A DNA stretch of 64,000 bases from DASXYG01 sp036502625 (GTDB lineage: Bacteria; Actinomycetota; Actinomycetes; Streptosporangiales; Streptosporangiaceae). Location: contig DASXYG010000079.1 of the NCBI GenBank assembly GCA_036502625.1, positions 1 to 64,000 on the forward strand, read 5' to 3'. Positions 16,333-24,294 of the stretch are shown one piece after another (positions within the stretch are counted from its first letter, which is position 1; every line of letters starts with the position of its first letter). Under the pieces are notes generated by a model. That model had not been told where the DNA came from. It made no database searches and was given only the letters and a program-made list of their open reading frames with translations. Position numbers and translations under genes: made by a program.

Positions 16333-18492
16333 ATGGAACGACGGGAATTCCTGACCGGCGCGGCCGCGGTCGTCGGCGGCACCATGGCCCTCACGCCTCT
16401 CTCCGCGCAGGCGGCCGAGGCCCCGGCCGCGGACCTCGCGCTACCGGTCCCGCCGCAGCCGACGGCCTTCGGCGCCACCGGCCCGGACTTCCCGAAGGTC
16501 TGCGGGAACCTGGCCAACCAGAACCACTCGACGCTGCGGCGGGTCAACCGCGGCAACGTCCGCAGGCTCGGCGGCGCCTGGCACGCCAACCTGGAGGGCG
16601 GCAGCACCACCGGGGGCGCGCAGCAGAGCACGATCGTCGCCGCGGACGGCGTCCTGTACGTCCAGACCGCCCAGCAGAACGTCTTCGCCGTCGACGGGCG
16701 CACCGGTGAGACCAGGTGGAAGACCAGCGTCGGCGCCACGCCGACCAACATGCGCGGCGTCGGGCTCGGCGCCGGCCTGGTCTTCACCACGTCGGGCGAC
16801 AACGTCGTCTACGCGCTCGACCAGAAGACCGGCGCGGTCGTGTGGAAGCGCGAGCTGCTCATCGCCGGCGAGGGCGACCCCGGCTGCGACCCCGAGGAGG
16901 GGCAGTGCGGCGGCAACCGGGGCGGCCTGGCCGGCGCGATCGTCTACTTCGACGGCCTGATCTACGTCGGCACCGAGGGCAGCACCGCGGGCGCCAGGGG
17001 CCGCGCGTACGCGCTGAACGCCCGCACCGGTGAGGTCGCCTGGACGTTCTGGGGCCCGCCGGGGCCCGGCGCGTACGGCAACGACACCTGGGAGGGCGAC
17101 ACCTGGAGGACCGGCGGCGTCGTCTGCTGGATCCACCCCGCGATCGACCCGGAGCTCGGCCTCGTCTACTGGGCGTTCGGCAACCCGTATCCGCGGACGA
17201 ACGGCTCGACGCGCGGGGGTGCGAACCTGTTCGCCAACTGCCTGGTCGCCATCGACGCGAAGACCGGCGAGCGCCGCTGGCACTTCCAGTCGGTGCACCA
17301 CGACATCTGGGACTTCGACAACGTCATGGCCCCGGTGCTGGCCGACATCCGCATCGGCCGCCGTACGCGCAAGGTCGTGGTGTACGGCAGCAAGGTCGGG
17401 ATGTACTACATCCTCGACCGGGAGACCGGCGCCCCCGTGCACGGCGTCACCGAGCGGCCCGTACCGCAGGAGCCGCGGCAGAAGACGTGGCCCACCCAGC
17501 CGTTCCCCGGCGGCGAGCCGTTCGTCCACCAGGCGCCCAGCTTCCACGACTCGACCCGGCCGGTGCCCTACTACCCGACCGGGGAGATCTTCACGCCGTT
17601 CTGGGACGACGCCACCATCCTGTTCCCCGGCGCGGGCGGCGGCGCCGACTGGTCGTACCTGTCGTTCAGCCCGCACACCGGCCTCATCTACGTCGGCTAC
17701 GGGCTGGTCAACTCGGCGTACTCCAACACCAACGGCGGACGCGTGAACACCGCGCGGCCGCTGGGCGAGTACTTCTCCGGCGGCATCGCCGCGGTGGACC
17801 CGCGCACCAACAGGCCCGTGTGGCGCCGCGAGGGCGAGTGGTCGCTGGCGCACGGCAACGGCATCCTCACCACGGCCGGGCGGGTCATGTTCCAGGGGCG
17901 GCCGGACGGCGTGCTCGTCGCCATGGACGACACCGACGGCCGCGAGCTGTGGCACTGGCAGTGCGGCGCCGGGGTGCACACCAGCCCGGTCAGCTACGAG
18001 ATCGACGGCGAGCAGTACGTCGCGGTCTTCGCCGGCGGCAGCGGGCTGCCCTATCCGGACATCCCCAAGGGCGACCACCTGTGGGCGTTCAAGCTCAACG
18101 GCCGGGTCGGCCCCGCGCCCGCGCCCACCCCGCCGTCCAAGCGCAACCAGATCCGTACGGCGGCGGTCGCCGGTGCCGACGCGGGCAACACGGTCACGCT
18201 CGGCCGCGTCTGGGACGCCGCGAAGAACGCGCCCGGAGCGGAGGAGGACCTCGTCGCGCAGAACGCGATGGCGCCGCAGCACATGACGGTGCCGGTGGGC
18301 ACGGAGGTGACGTTCGCCAACCCCGCGGGCAACGAGCACTCCCACGGCGCCGCGTCGTTCTTCGAGCACGTCTTCGCCACCGGCAGGCTCGCGCCCGGCC
18401 GCTCGTACACGCACACGTTCGCCGAGGCCGGCGAGTACTTCTACAACGACCCGGTCTTCCCGCAGAGCACCGGGAAGATCGTCGTCCAGTGA
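16333..18492 (+). CDS. Tat-exported PQQ-type quinoprotein dehydrogenase with cupredoxin-like tail
   Basis: 719 residues. The Tat signal MERREFLTGAAAVVGG is followed by an eight-bladed quinoprotein propeller with repeated AxDxxTGxxxW motifs (VFAVDGRTGETRW, VYALDQKTGAVVW). HHDIWDFDN places the catalytic Asp at 327 and a second Asp at 329; this Asp-x-Asp pattern marks lanthanide-dependent alcohol dehydrogenases. The vicinal Cys-Cys of methanol dehydrogenase is reduced to QCGGN. From about residue 615 a cupredoxin-like domain is fused (MTVPVGTEVTFANPAGNEHS, EAGEYFYNDPVF), but the usual Cys/His/Met copper ligands near its end are missing. ATG 16333 follows AGGAGTGAGC. It lies next to shikimate-pathway catabolic genes, so a quinate/shikimate-type dehydrogenase is possible; the substrate is not established. 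Confidence 0.85.
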   Translation: MERREFLTGAAAVVGGTMALTPLSAQAAEAPAADLALPVPPQPTAFGATGPDFPKVCGNLANQNHSTLRRVNRGNVRRLGGAWHANLEGGSTTGGAQQSTIVAADGVLYVQTAQQNVFAVDGRTGETRWKTSVGATPTNMRGVGLGAGLVFTTSGDNVVYALDQKTGAVVWKRELLIAGEGDPGCDPEEGQCGGNRGGLAGAIVYFDGLIYVGTEGSTAGARGRAYALNARTGEVAWTFWGPPGPGAYGNDTWEGDTWRTGGVVCWIHPAIDPELGLVYWAFGNPYPRTNGSTRGGANLFANCLVAIDAKTGERRWHFQSVHHDIWDFDNVMAPVLADIRIGRRTRKVVVYGSKVGMYYILDRETGAPVHGVTERPVPQEPRQKTWPTQPFPGGEPFVHQAPSFHDSTRPVPYYPTGEIFTPFWDDATILFPGAGGGADWSYLSFSPHTGLIYVGYGLVNSAYSNTNGGRVNTARPLGEYFSGGIAAVDPRTNRPVWRREGEWSLAHGNGILTTAGRVMFQGRPDGVLVAMDDTDGRELWHWQCGAGVHTSPVSYEIDGEQYVAVFAGGSGLPYPDIPKGDHLWAFKLNGRVGPAPAPTPPSKRNQIRTAAVAGADAGNTVTLGRVWDAAKNAPGAEEDLVAQNAMAPQHMTVPVGTEVTFANPAGNEHSHGAASFFEHVFATGRLAPGRSYTHTFAEAGEYFYNDPVFPQSTGKIVVQ

Positions 18493-18504
18493 CGACCGGG
18501 TCAC

Positions 18505-18960
18505 CGGCCCCGAGGTCACGATGTACTTCGCCGCTGACCGAGCTGTTCGCCCCCGACCGGGTCGGGCAGGGGCGGCGCGACGGCGACGAGGCGCTCGCCC
18601 TGGTGCGGGCGTGGGCCGAGACGCGCGCCGACCAGGAGCGGGTGATCGCCGCGTTCTCGTTCAAGTGCGACGTGCTCTGGTCGCTGCTGGACGCGGTCGA
18701 GCTGGTCCGGCGCGGCGCGGAGCTGGACACCGGCACGTGGGCGCGGGTGTTCGCGCAGGACGCCGAGCTGGGCGTCGTCCAGGCGCACGTCTCGGGCGGC
18801 GAACCGCTGCTGCGCCCCGACCAGCCCGAGATCGTGGCGGCCGCGCACCGCCTCGGGCTGACCGCGGCCCGGCTGAGCGTGCTGACCGGCGCGGGCCTGA
18901 ACGCCGTGCAGCTCTCCGTGCAGGACGCGCACCGATCCGGCCTGCGCGCTCGCGCCGGAC
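18505..18960 (+). pseudogene. Decayed pqqA-pqqC-pqqE remnant
   Basis: Immediately after the quinoprotein stop the DNA reads PEVTMYFA in one frame (18509-18532), identical to the core of the intact PqqA at 43794-43889. In another frame from 18528 it reads SPLTELFAPD, matching SSLTEMFAPD of the intact PqqC. After an internal gap come FSFKCDVLWSLLDAVEL (intact PqqC: LSFKCDVLWALMDAID) and then, directly fused, ELGVVQAHVSGGEPLLRPD, matching PqqE LGVLQFHLSGGEPLLRRD, and GLNAVQLSVQ, matching GLDHVQVSVQ. pqqB, pqqD, the PqqE radical-SAM cysteines and most of each protein are missing. No good ribosome-binding site precedes it. This is best read as a degraded second pqq operon; expression of the in-frame chimera is unlikely but not excluded. 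Confidence 0.8.
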
Positions 18961-19084
18961 CACCACCTCGTGCGCGCGGCCGTCCCCGTCCCGAGACGCC
19001 GTTCGCGTATCGGAGGCCGGGCCGCGCCGGGCGGCCCGCTCCGCTCGGGTGAGCCTGGCCGGAACGCCGTCGGCGTACTAAATT

Positions 19085-19104
19085 AACGTACTGGTTCGTA
19101 CATT
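19085..19104. promoter_or_regulatory. 20-bp motif shared with the 7.1-kb operon (site 2)
   Basis: AACGTACTGGTTCGTACATT ends 15 bases before the shikimate dehydrogenase start. Its outer arms AACGTAC and GTACATT are an inverted repeat with one mismatch. It agrees at 17 of 20 positions with the site at 7128-7147. The operon it heads ends in a TetR gene with a second TetR gene behind, so an autoregulated operator is likely (inference). Confidence 0.6.
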
Positions 19105-19119
19105 CAATTGGGGGTGGCG

Positions 19120-19971
19120 ATGTCCCGTCTGGTCGGCCTGATCGGCTCCGATATCCGGACCTCGCTCAGCCCCGCCCTGCACGAGCGGGAGGCCGGCCAC
19201 CACGGCCTGTCGCTCTGCTACCGCATCATCGACCTCGTCGACCTCGGCATGCCTGTCGACGCGGTGGGCGACCTGCTGGGCTGGGCCCGGCGGCTCGGCT
19301 TCGACGGCCTGAACATCACCCATCCCTGTAAGGCCGCGGTCATCCCGCACCTGGACGCGCTGTCCGACGACGCGCGCGCCCTGGGCGCGGTCAACACCGT
19401 CGTGTTCGACGACGGCCGGGCCATCGGCCACAACACCGACTGGACCGGCTTCGACGCGGCGTTCACCCGCGGATTCGCCGACGCCCCCGTGGGCCACGTG
19501 GTGCTGCTCGGCGCCGGCGGCGCCGGCTCGGCCGTCGCCCACGCGCTGCTCACGCGGGGCGCGGGACGGCTCACCGTGGCCGACCTCGACCCGGCGCGCG
19601 CCGACGTCCTGACCGGCGCCCTCGCGCTGCGGTTCGGCGCGGACCGGGTGCGCCGCGCCGGCCTCGCCGAGCTGGGCGAGGCGCTCGCCGAGGCCGACGG
19701 GCTCGTCCACGCGACGCCGGTCGGCATGTCGAACTCGCCCGGGATGCCGGTGCCGGCCGCGTTACTGAACCCCGAGCTGTGGGTCGCCGACATCGTCTAC
19801 CGGCCGCTGCGCACGGAGCTGCTCCGCCGGGCGGGCGAGCGCGGCTGCCGCACGCTGAACGGCGGCGGCATGGTCGTCTACCAGGCGGCACACGCGTTCC
19901 GGCTGTTCACCGGCGCCGAACCCGACACCGAGCGGATGTTCGCGCACCTGACCGGCCTCGTCACGCCCTGA
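19120..19971 (+). CDS. Shikimate/quinate dehydrogenase, AroE/YdiB type
   Basis: 283 residues, NAD(P)-dependent shikimate or quinate 5-dehydrogenase. The substrate-binding segment SLSPALHE is near the N-terminus; the catalytic Lys71 is in NITHPCK with Asn65; HNTDWTGFD supplies the partner Asp; LGAGGAGSAVAHALL is the Rossmann nucleotide loop; and NGGGMVVYQAAHAFRLFTG is the C-terminal substrate helix. ATG 19120 with GGGGTGG upstream is preferred to TTG 19108 or GTG 19114. The next gene, a 3-dehydroshikimate dehydratase, and two TetR genes show a catabolic role (shikimate or quinate toward protocatechuate) rather than aromatic amino acid synthesis. Confidence 0.92.
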   Translation: MSRLVGLIGSDIRTSLSPALHEREAGHHGLSLCYRIIDLVDLGMPVDAVGDLLGWARRLGFDGLNITHPCKAAVIPHLDALSDDARALGAVNTVVFDDGRAIGHNTDWTGFDAAFTRGFADAPVGHVVLLGAGGAGSAVAHALLTRGAGRLTVADLDPARADVLTGALALRFGADRVRRAGLAELGEALAEADGLVHATPVGMSNSPGMPVPAALLNPELWVADIVYRPLRTELLRRAGERGCRTLNGGGMVVYQAAHAFRLFTGAEPDTERMFAHLTGLVTP

Positions 19972-19983
19972 CTGGAGCACCGC

Positions 19984-21744
19984 ATGCGTACGTCCATCGC
20001 CACCGTGTCGATCAGCGGCACGCTCGCCGAGAAGCTCGCCGCCATCGCCGCCGCGGGCTTCGACGGCGTGGAGATCTTCGACGCCGACCTGACCGCCTCG
20101 CCCCTGTCACCGGAGGACGTCCGGCTGCGCGCCGCGGACCTCGGGCTGCGCATCGAGATGTACCAGCCGATGCGCGACTTCGAGTCCGTTCCCGCCGCTC
20201 GGCTCCAGGAGAACCTGCGCGGCGCCGAGCACCGGTTCCAGATCATGGACCGGCTGGGCACGGACCTCCTGCTGGTCTGCTCCAACGTCTCGGACGCGGC
20301 GATCGGCGGCGACGCGCTCGCCGCGGAACAGCTCGCGACGCTGGCCGACCGCGCCGCGGCGCACGGCCTCCGGCTGGCGTACGAGGCCCTGGCGTGGGGC
20401 CGCCACGTGCACGACTACCTGCACTCCTGGCGGATCGTCGAGATGGCGGACCGGCCGAACCTCGGCGTGTGCCTGGACAGCTTCCACATCCTGTCGCGGG
20501 GCGCCGACCCGGTGGGCATCGGCGCGATCCCCGGCGAGAAGATCTTCTTCCTGCAGCTCGCCGACGCTCCCCGGCTGGCGATGAACGTGCTCCAGTGGAG
20601 CCGCCACTACCGCTGCTTCCCCGGCCAGGGCAGCTTCGACCTCCCGGACCTCGTGTCGCGCGTGCTCCGCGCCGGGTACGCCGGGCCGCTGTCCATCGAG
20701 GTGTTCAACGACGCGTTCCGCGCCGCGGACACCGGCCGCATCGCGGTGGACGCCATGCGCTCGCTCATCACGCTCCAGGAACGGGTGGCCGGTACGCCCG
20801 GCGGCGTGGCGCCGACGGCGTTCGCGTTCGCCGAGTTCACCGGCGCCGATCTCACCGGCCAGGCCGGCCTGCTGAGCGCCCTCGGGTTCGTACGGACCGG
20901 GACGCACGACCGCAAGCCGGTCGAGCTGTGGGAGCAGGGCGGCGCGCGGATCCTCCTCAACGGGGCCGGCGCCGGGCCGACCGCGCTCGGTGCGGTCGGG
21001 CTGGAGAGCCCGGACCCGTCGGCGTCCGTACGGCGCGCGGAGTCACTGCTGTCCCCGGTGCTGCCGCGCGAGCGCGACCCGCGCGACGCGCCGCTGCACG
21101 CGGTCGCGGCGCCGGACGGCACGCAGATCTTCTTCTGCACCACCGACCGGGCCACCGGATGGCTGGCCGACTTCCGCCCGTCCGCCCCGGTCGCCGGCGC
21201 CGTCACGGGCATCGACCACGTCGCGCTCACCCAGCCGCGGCACTACTTCGACGAGGCCGCGCTGTTCTACCAGAGCGTCCTCGGCCTGCGCGGCGACGAG
21301 AGCCAGGAGTACCCCGACCCGTACGGGCTGCTGCGCAGCCGCGCGATGTCCGGCGACGGTGTCCGCATCGCCATCAACGTCGCCGACACCGGCACGCCCG
21401 GCGTGCTCTGGCAGCACGTCGCCCTGGCCGCCGACGACGTCATGGCCGTCGCCCGCCGGCTGCGCGACCTCGACGACGGCCTCGTCCTGCCCATCCCGGG
21501 CAACTACTACGACGACCTGGCGGCGCGCTGGGACGTGCCGGCCGGGCTGCGCGAGCTGAACGTCCTGTACGACCGCGACGAGCACGGCGCGTTCCTGCAC
21601 CTCTACACCCGCACCATGGGCCGGGTCTTCCTCGAGGTGGTGCAGCGCGTGGGCGGCTACGCGGGGTACGGCGCGCGCAACGTGCCGATCCGGCTGGCCG
21701 CCCAGCACGTACGGGCCGGCGGCGCGGCGAGCGTGGTGGCGTGA
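19984..21744 (+). CDS. 3-dehydroshikimate dehydratase, TIM barrel fused to HPPD-like domain
   Basis: 586 residues, two domains. Residues about 1-270 are a sugar-phosphate isomerase/epimerase TIM barrel (TVSISGTLAEKLAAIAAAGF, metal-binding Glu in LAYEALAWG, CLDSFHIL, and GPLSIEVFNDAFR). Residues about 280-586 are a vicinal-oxygen-chelate domain related to 4-hydroxyphenylpyruvate dioxygenase (GIDHVALTQPRHYFDEAALF, then YTRTMGRVFLEVVQR). This fusion is the bacterial QuiC/QsuB type, which dehydrates 3-dehydroshikimate to protocatechuate. It starts 12 bases after shikimate dehydrogenase (ATG 19984, GGAGCACCGC upstream) and its stop overlaps the TetR GTG. No protocatechuate ring-cleavage genes occur in the window. 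Confidence 0.92.
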   Translation: MRTSIATVSISGTLAEKLAAIAAAGFDGVEIFDADLTASPLSPEDVRLRAADLGLRIEMYQPMRDFESVPAARLQENLRGAEHRFQIMDRLGTDLLLVCSNVSDAAIGGDALAAEQLATLADRAAAHGLRLAYEALAWGRHVHDYLHSWRIVEMADRPNLGVCLDSFHILSRGADPVGIGAIPGEKIFFLQLADAPRLAMNVLQWSRHYRCFPGQGSFDLPDLVSRVLRAGYAGPLSIEVFNDAFRAADTGRIAVDAMRSLITLQERVAGTPGGVAPTAFAFAEFTGADLTGQAGLLSALGFVRTGTHDRKPVELWEQGGARILLNGAGAGPTALGAVGLESPDPSASVRRAESLLSPVLPRERDPRDAPLHAVAAPDGTQIFFCTTDRATGWLADFRPSAPVAGAVTGIDHVALTQPRHYFDEAALFYQSVLGLRGDESQEYPDPYGLLRSRAMSGDGVRIAINVADTGTPGVLWQHVALAADDVMAVARRLRDLDDGLVLPIPGNYYDDLAARWDVPAGLRELNVLYDRDEHGAFLHLYTRTMGRVFLEVVQRVGGYAGYGARNVPIRLAAQHVRAGGAASVVA

Positions 21745-22391
21745 CCGCCGGCGCGGCCCGCGCCCATGACGCCGGCCGCACCCGCTCCGACATCCTCGCC
21801 GTCGCCACCCGCGTGTTCGCGCGGCAGGGCTTCAACGGCGCGCGCGTGGACGAGATCGCCGCGCGCACCCGTACGACCAAGCGGATGATCTACTACTACT
21901 TCGGCGACAAGCGAGGGCTGTACGTCGCCGTCCTCGAACAGGCGTACACCGAGCTGCGCACGGCGCAGCGCGGCGTGGACGTCGCGCATCTGCCGCCGGT
22001 GGAGGCGGTCCGCGCGCTGGCCGAGCGCACGTTCGACCACGACGACACCCACCGGGACCTGATCCGGCTCGTCGTCGGCGAGAACGTCCACGACGCCGCG
22101 CACATCCGCGGCTCGGACGCGCTGGCCCGGCTCGGCGATCCGGCGCTCCACGTCATCTCCCGGATCCTCGCGGACGGGCGCGCGAGCGGCGATTTCGCCA
22201 CCGAGGCGGACGCCGTCGACGTGCACATGCTGATCGGCGCGTTCTGCTTCTTCCGCATCGCCAACCAGCACAGCTTCGCCGCGCTGTTCGGGCGGGACAT
22301 GACGGCGCCCGACCACCGCGCCCGGCTGCGCCGCATGGCCGGCGACATGGTGGTCGCGTACCTGCGCGGCGGCGGCGCGGCGGCCCGGTGA
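21741..22391 (+). CDS. TetR-family regulator (paralogue 1)
   Basis: 216 residues. The N-terminal helix-turn-helix domain (ILAVATRVFARQGFNGARVD to TTKRMIYYYFGDKRGLY) is followed by a C-terminal ligand/dimer domain. GTG 21741 overlaps the dehydratase stop, so it is translated with the catabolic genes and probably senses a pathway compound. It is closely similar to the next regulator over its whole length: TTKRMIYYYFG, AVDVHMLIGAFCFFRIANQ and LFGRDMT recur. It likely binds the shared motif at 19085 and 7128. Confidence 0.93.
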   Translation: MTAGAARAHDAGRTRSDILAVATRVFARQGFNGARVDEIAARTRTTKRMIYYYFGDKRGLYVAVLEQAYTELRTAQRGVDVAHLPPVEAVRALAERTFDHDDTHRDLIRLVVGENVHDAAHIRGSDALARLGDPALHVISRILADGRASGDFATEADAVDVHMLIGAFCFFRIANQHSFAALFGRDMTAPDHRARLRRMAGDMVVAYLRGGGAAAR

Positions 22392-22504
22392 CCGTCGGCT
22401 CGGCGTGACCTGCCCGGTGTCTACGATGGGGACATGCCGGAAGGCCCCGTACGCCGCCCGTCCTCCGGCGCCCGCGCCGTGCGTCCGATCGCCCTTGGAG
22501 CTCG

Positions 22505-23197
22505 ATGACCTCACGACCCTCCGTCCGCGCGCCGGTGGAACGACAGCGCGACGCCGACCGGACCCAAGCGGAGATCCTCGAGGTCGCCGGCCGGGAGTTC
22601 GCGCGGCACGGATACGACGGCGCCCGGGTCGACGAGATCGCCGCGCTCACCCGTACGACCAAGCGGATGATCTACTACTACTTCGGCGGCAAAGAGGGCC
22701 TCTACATCAAGGTCCTCGAGGACGCCTACATCCGGGTGCGGAACGTCGAGCGCTCCCTGGACGTCGAGCACCTGGGCCCGGTCGAGGCGATGCGCACGCT
22801 CGCGGAGCTGACGTTCGACTTCCACGAGGCCAACGGCGACTTCATCCGCCTCGTCAGCATCGAGAACATCCACCATGCCGAGCACATCCAGAAGTCCGAG
22901 GTCCTGCCCAACCTCGGCTCCCCGGCGGTCGAGGTCCTCGACCGCATCCTGAAGGCCGGCCGCGCCAGCGGCGACTTCGCGGTGGACGCCGACGCCGTGG
23001 ACGTGCACATCCTGATCAGCTCGTTCTGCTTCTTCCGCATCGCCAACCAGCCCACTTTCGGCGCCCTGTTCGGCCGCGACATGACCGACCCCCGCCACCG
23101 CCCCCGCCTGCGCCGCATGATCGCCGACATGCTGATCGCCTACCTCCGCGGCCAAGGCGACCCCGGCAACGCACCGACCACCCGTCCCGAACCGTGA
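22505..23197 (+). CDS. TetR-family regulator (paralogue 2)
   Basis: 230 residues, a TetR regulator duplicated from or sister to the preceding one. The helix-turn-helix recognition segment TTKRMIYYYFGGKEGLYIKV is nearly the same, and the C-terminal SFCFFRIANQPTFGALFGRD is shared, while the effector domain differs more. ATG 22505 follows TTGGAGCTCG. The 113-base spacer before it suggests its own promoter. Two similar recognition helices imply that both may see the same operator but answer different ligands (inference). Confidence 0.93.
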   Translation: MTSRPSVRAPVERQRDADRTQAEILEVAGREFARHGYDGARVDEIAALTRTTKRMIYYYFGGKEGLYIKVLEDAYIRVRNVERSLDVEHLGPVEAMRTLAELTFDFHEANGDFIRLVSIENIHHAEHIQKSEVLPNLGSPAVEVLDRILKAGRASGDFAVDADAVDVHILISSFCFFRIANQPTFGALFGRDMTDPRHRPRLRRMIADMLIAYLRGQGDPGNAPTTRPEP

Positions 23198-23257
23198 TCC
23201 GACCGCCCGCGGCCATGGCAACCCGCCGACCAGGGTCGGCGTCGCGGCGCTCCGCGG

Positions 23258-23734
23258 TCAGGTGAGCTGCTCGGCCAGCGCGACGAGGATGCCCGCGGGG
23301 CCGCGGAGGTAGCAGAGGCGGTAGCTGTTCTCGTACCGCACCAGTTCGCCGAGGGGTTCGGCGCCGTGGGGGCGCAGGCGGGCGAGGATGTCGTCCATGT
23401 CGTCGACGGCGAACATGACGCGGTGGGCGCCCAGGGTGTTCGCCGGGGCGCGCGGGTCCGGGTTCCGGATCGACGGCGACCGGTACGTGGTCAGCTCGAG
23501 GCGTCCGTGGCCGTCCGGGGTGCGCATCATCGCGATGTCCGAGCGGACGCCTTCGAGCCCGACGAGGCGATCCACCGAGTCGCCCTCGACCGTCGCCTCG
23601 CCCTCCAGCTCCAGGCCGAGCTCGGCGAAGAACGCGATCGCGGCCGCGAGGTCGTCGACGACGATGGCGACGTTGTCCAGCCGCTGGATCGTCCCGCGTC
23701 GGGAGTGGGGGCCTGGCCGGCCGGTGTCGTCCAT
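23258..23734 (-). CDS. VOC/glyoxalase-fold protein
   Basis: 158 residues, single vicinal-oxygen-chelate unit with two beta-alpha-beta-beta-beta halves (IQRLDNVAIVVDDLAAAIAF and HRVMFAVDDMDDILARL). Metal ligands are suggested by the His in AHRVMF and Glu in RLELTTY; the reaction is unknown. ATG 23734 was chosen because GAGGAGATCACC lies directly upstream. The gene lies downstream of a PPOX gene on the same strand, with 50 bases between them. Members of this type are glyoxalases, dioxygenases or resistance proteins. Confidence 0.85.
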   Translation of the reverse strand: MDDTGRPGPHSRRGTIQRLDNVAIVVDDLAAAIAFFAELGLELEGEATVEGDSVDRLVGLEGVRSDIAMMRTPDGHGRLELTTYRSPSIRNPDPRAPANTLGAHRVMFAVDDMDDILARLRPHGAEPLGELVRYENSYRLCYLRGPAGILVALAEQLT

Positions 23735-23784
23735 GGTGATCTCCTCATCGGGTCGGCCGCCGGGTCCGGCGGCGCGGGGCGTGT

Positions 23785-24282
23785 TCATGCGTGCCGGCGT
23801 TCCTGCTGTTGCCGCATGAGCTCCTCGATGGCGGTGGGCAGGGTGGTCTCGAAGTCGATCAGCTTGGCCCAGGTGGGCTTCACCACGACCCGGACCATGC
23901 CGTCGTACAGCGACTGCACGCCCTCCTCCCACTCGGCCCGCTGCTCGGGCGTCATCTCGTACGTGCCGTTCCACTGGAGGTACTCGTCCGGGATGCCGTC
24001 GACGACATCCAGCTCCGCCTTGCCGCGGAGGAGCAGGACCTTCGGCGGGTGCGACTCGGTGTCGATCGTCAGCGCGACCGCCGGGCTGCGGCGCAGGGCC
24101 GGCAGCTTCCGCGCGTTCTTCGCCGTGCACATGACGACCTCCGCGCCGTTCCACGTGATCCCGATCGGGATCGACCGGGGCGTCCCGTCGAGCGCGACGA
24201 AGGCCAGCCGGGCCAGGTCACGGGCCAGCAGTTCCTGGCTGAGCGGGCGGTTCAGCACCTCGTCGAGGGCGTTCTGGTCCAT
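23785..24282 (-). CDS. PPOX-type flavin/F420 protein
   Basis: 165 residues, split-barrel fold: LARLAFVALDGTPRSIPIGI, AEVVMCTAKNARKLPALRRS and VLLLRGKAELDVVDG match the general pyridoxamine-5'-phosphate-oxidase-like family. The C-terminal part after residue 110 is acidic and helical, with VVVKPTWAKLIDFETTLP typical of a subgroup of unknown function. ATG 24282. It follows the cupin gene by 12 bases, so cupin, PPOX and VOC may be one transcript divergent from the LysR gene. Confidence 0.85.
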   Translation of the reverse strand: MDQNALDEVLNRPLSQELLARDLARLAFVALDGTPRSIPIGITWNGAEVVMCTAKNARKLPALRRSPAVALTIDTESHPPKVLLLRGKAELDVVDGIPDEYLQWNGTYEMTPEQRAEWEEGVQSLYDGMVRVVVKPTWAKLIDFETTLPTAIEELMRQQQERRHA

Positions 24283-24294
24283 GATTCGGGGTCC

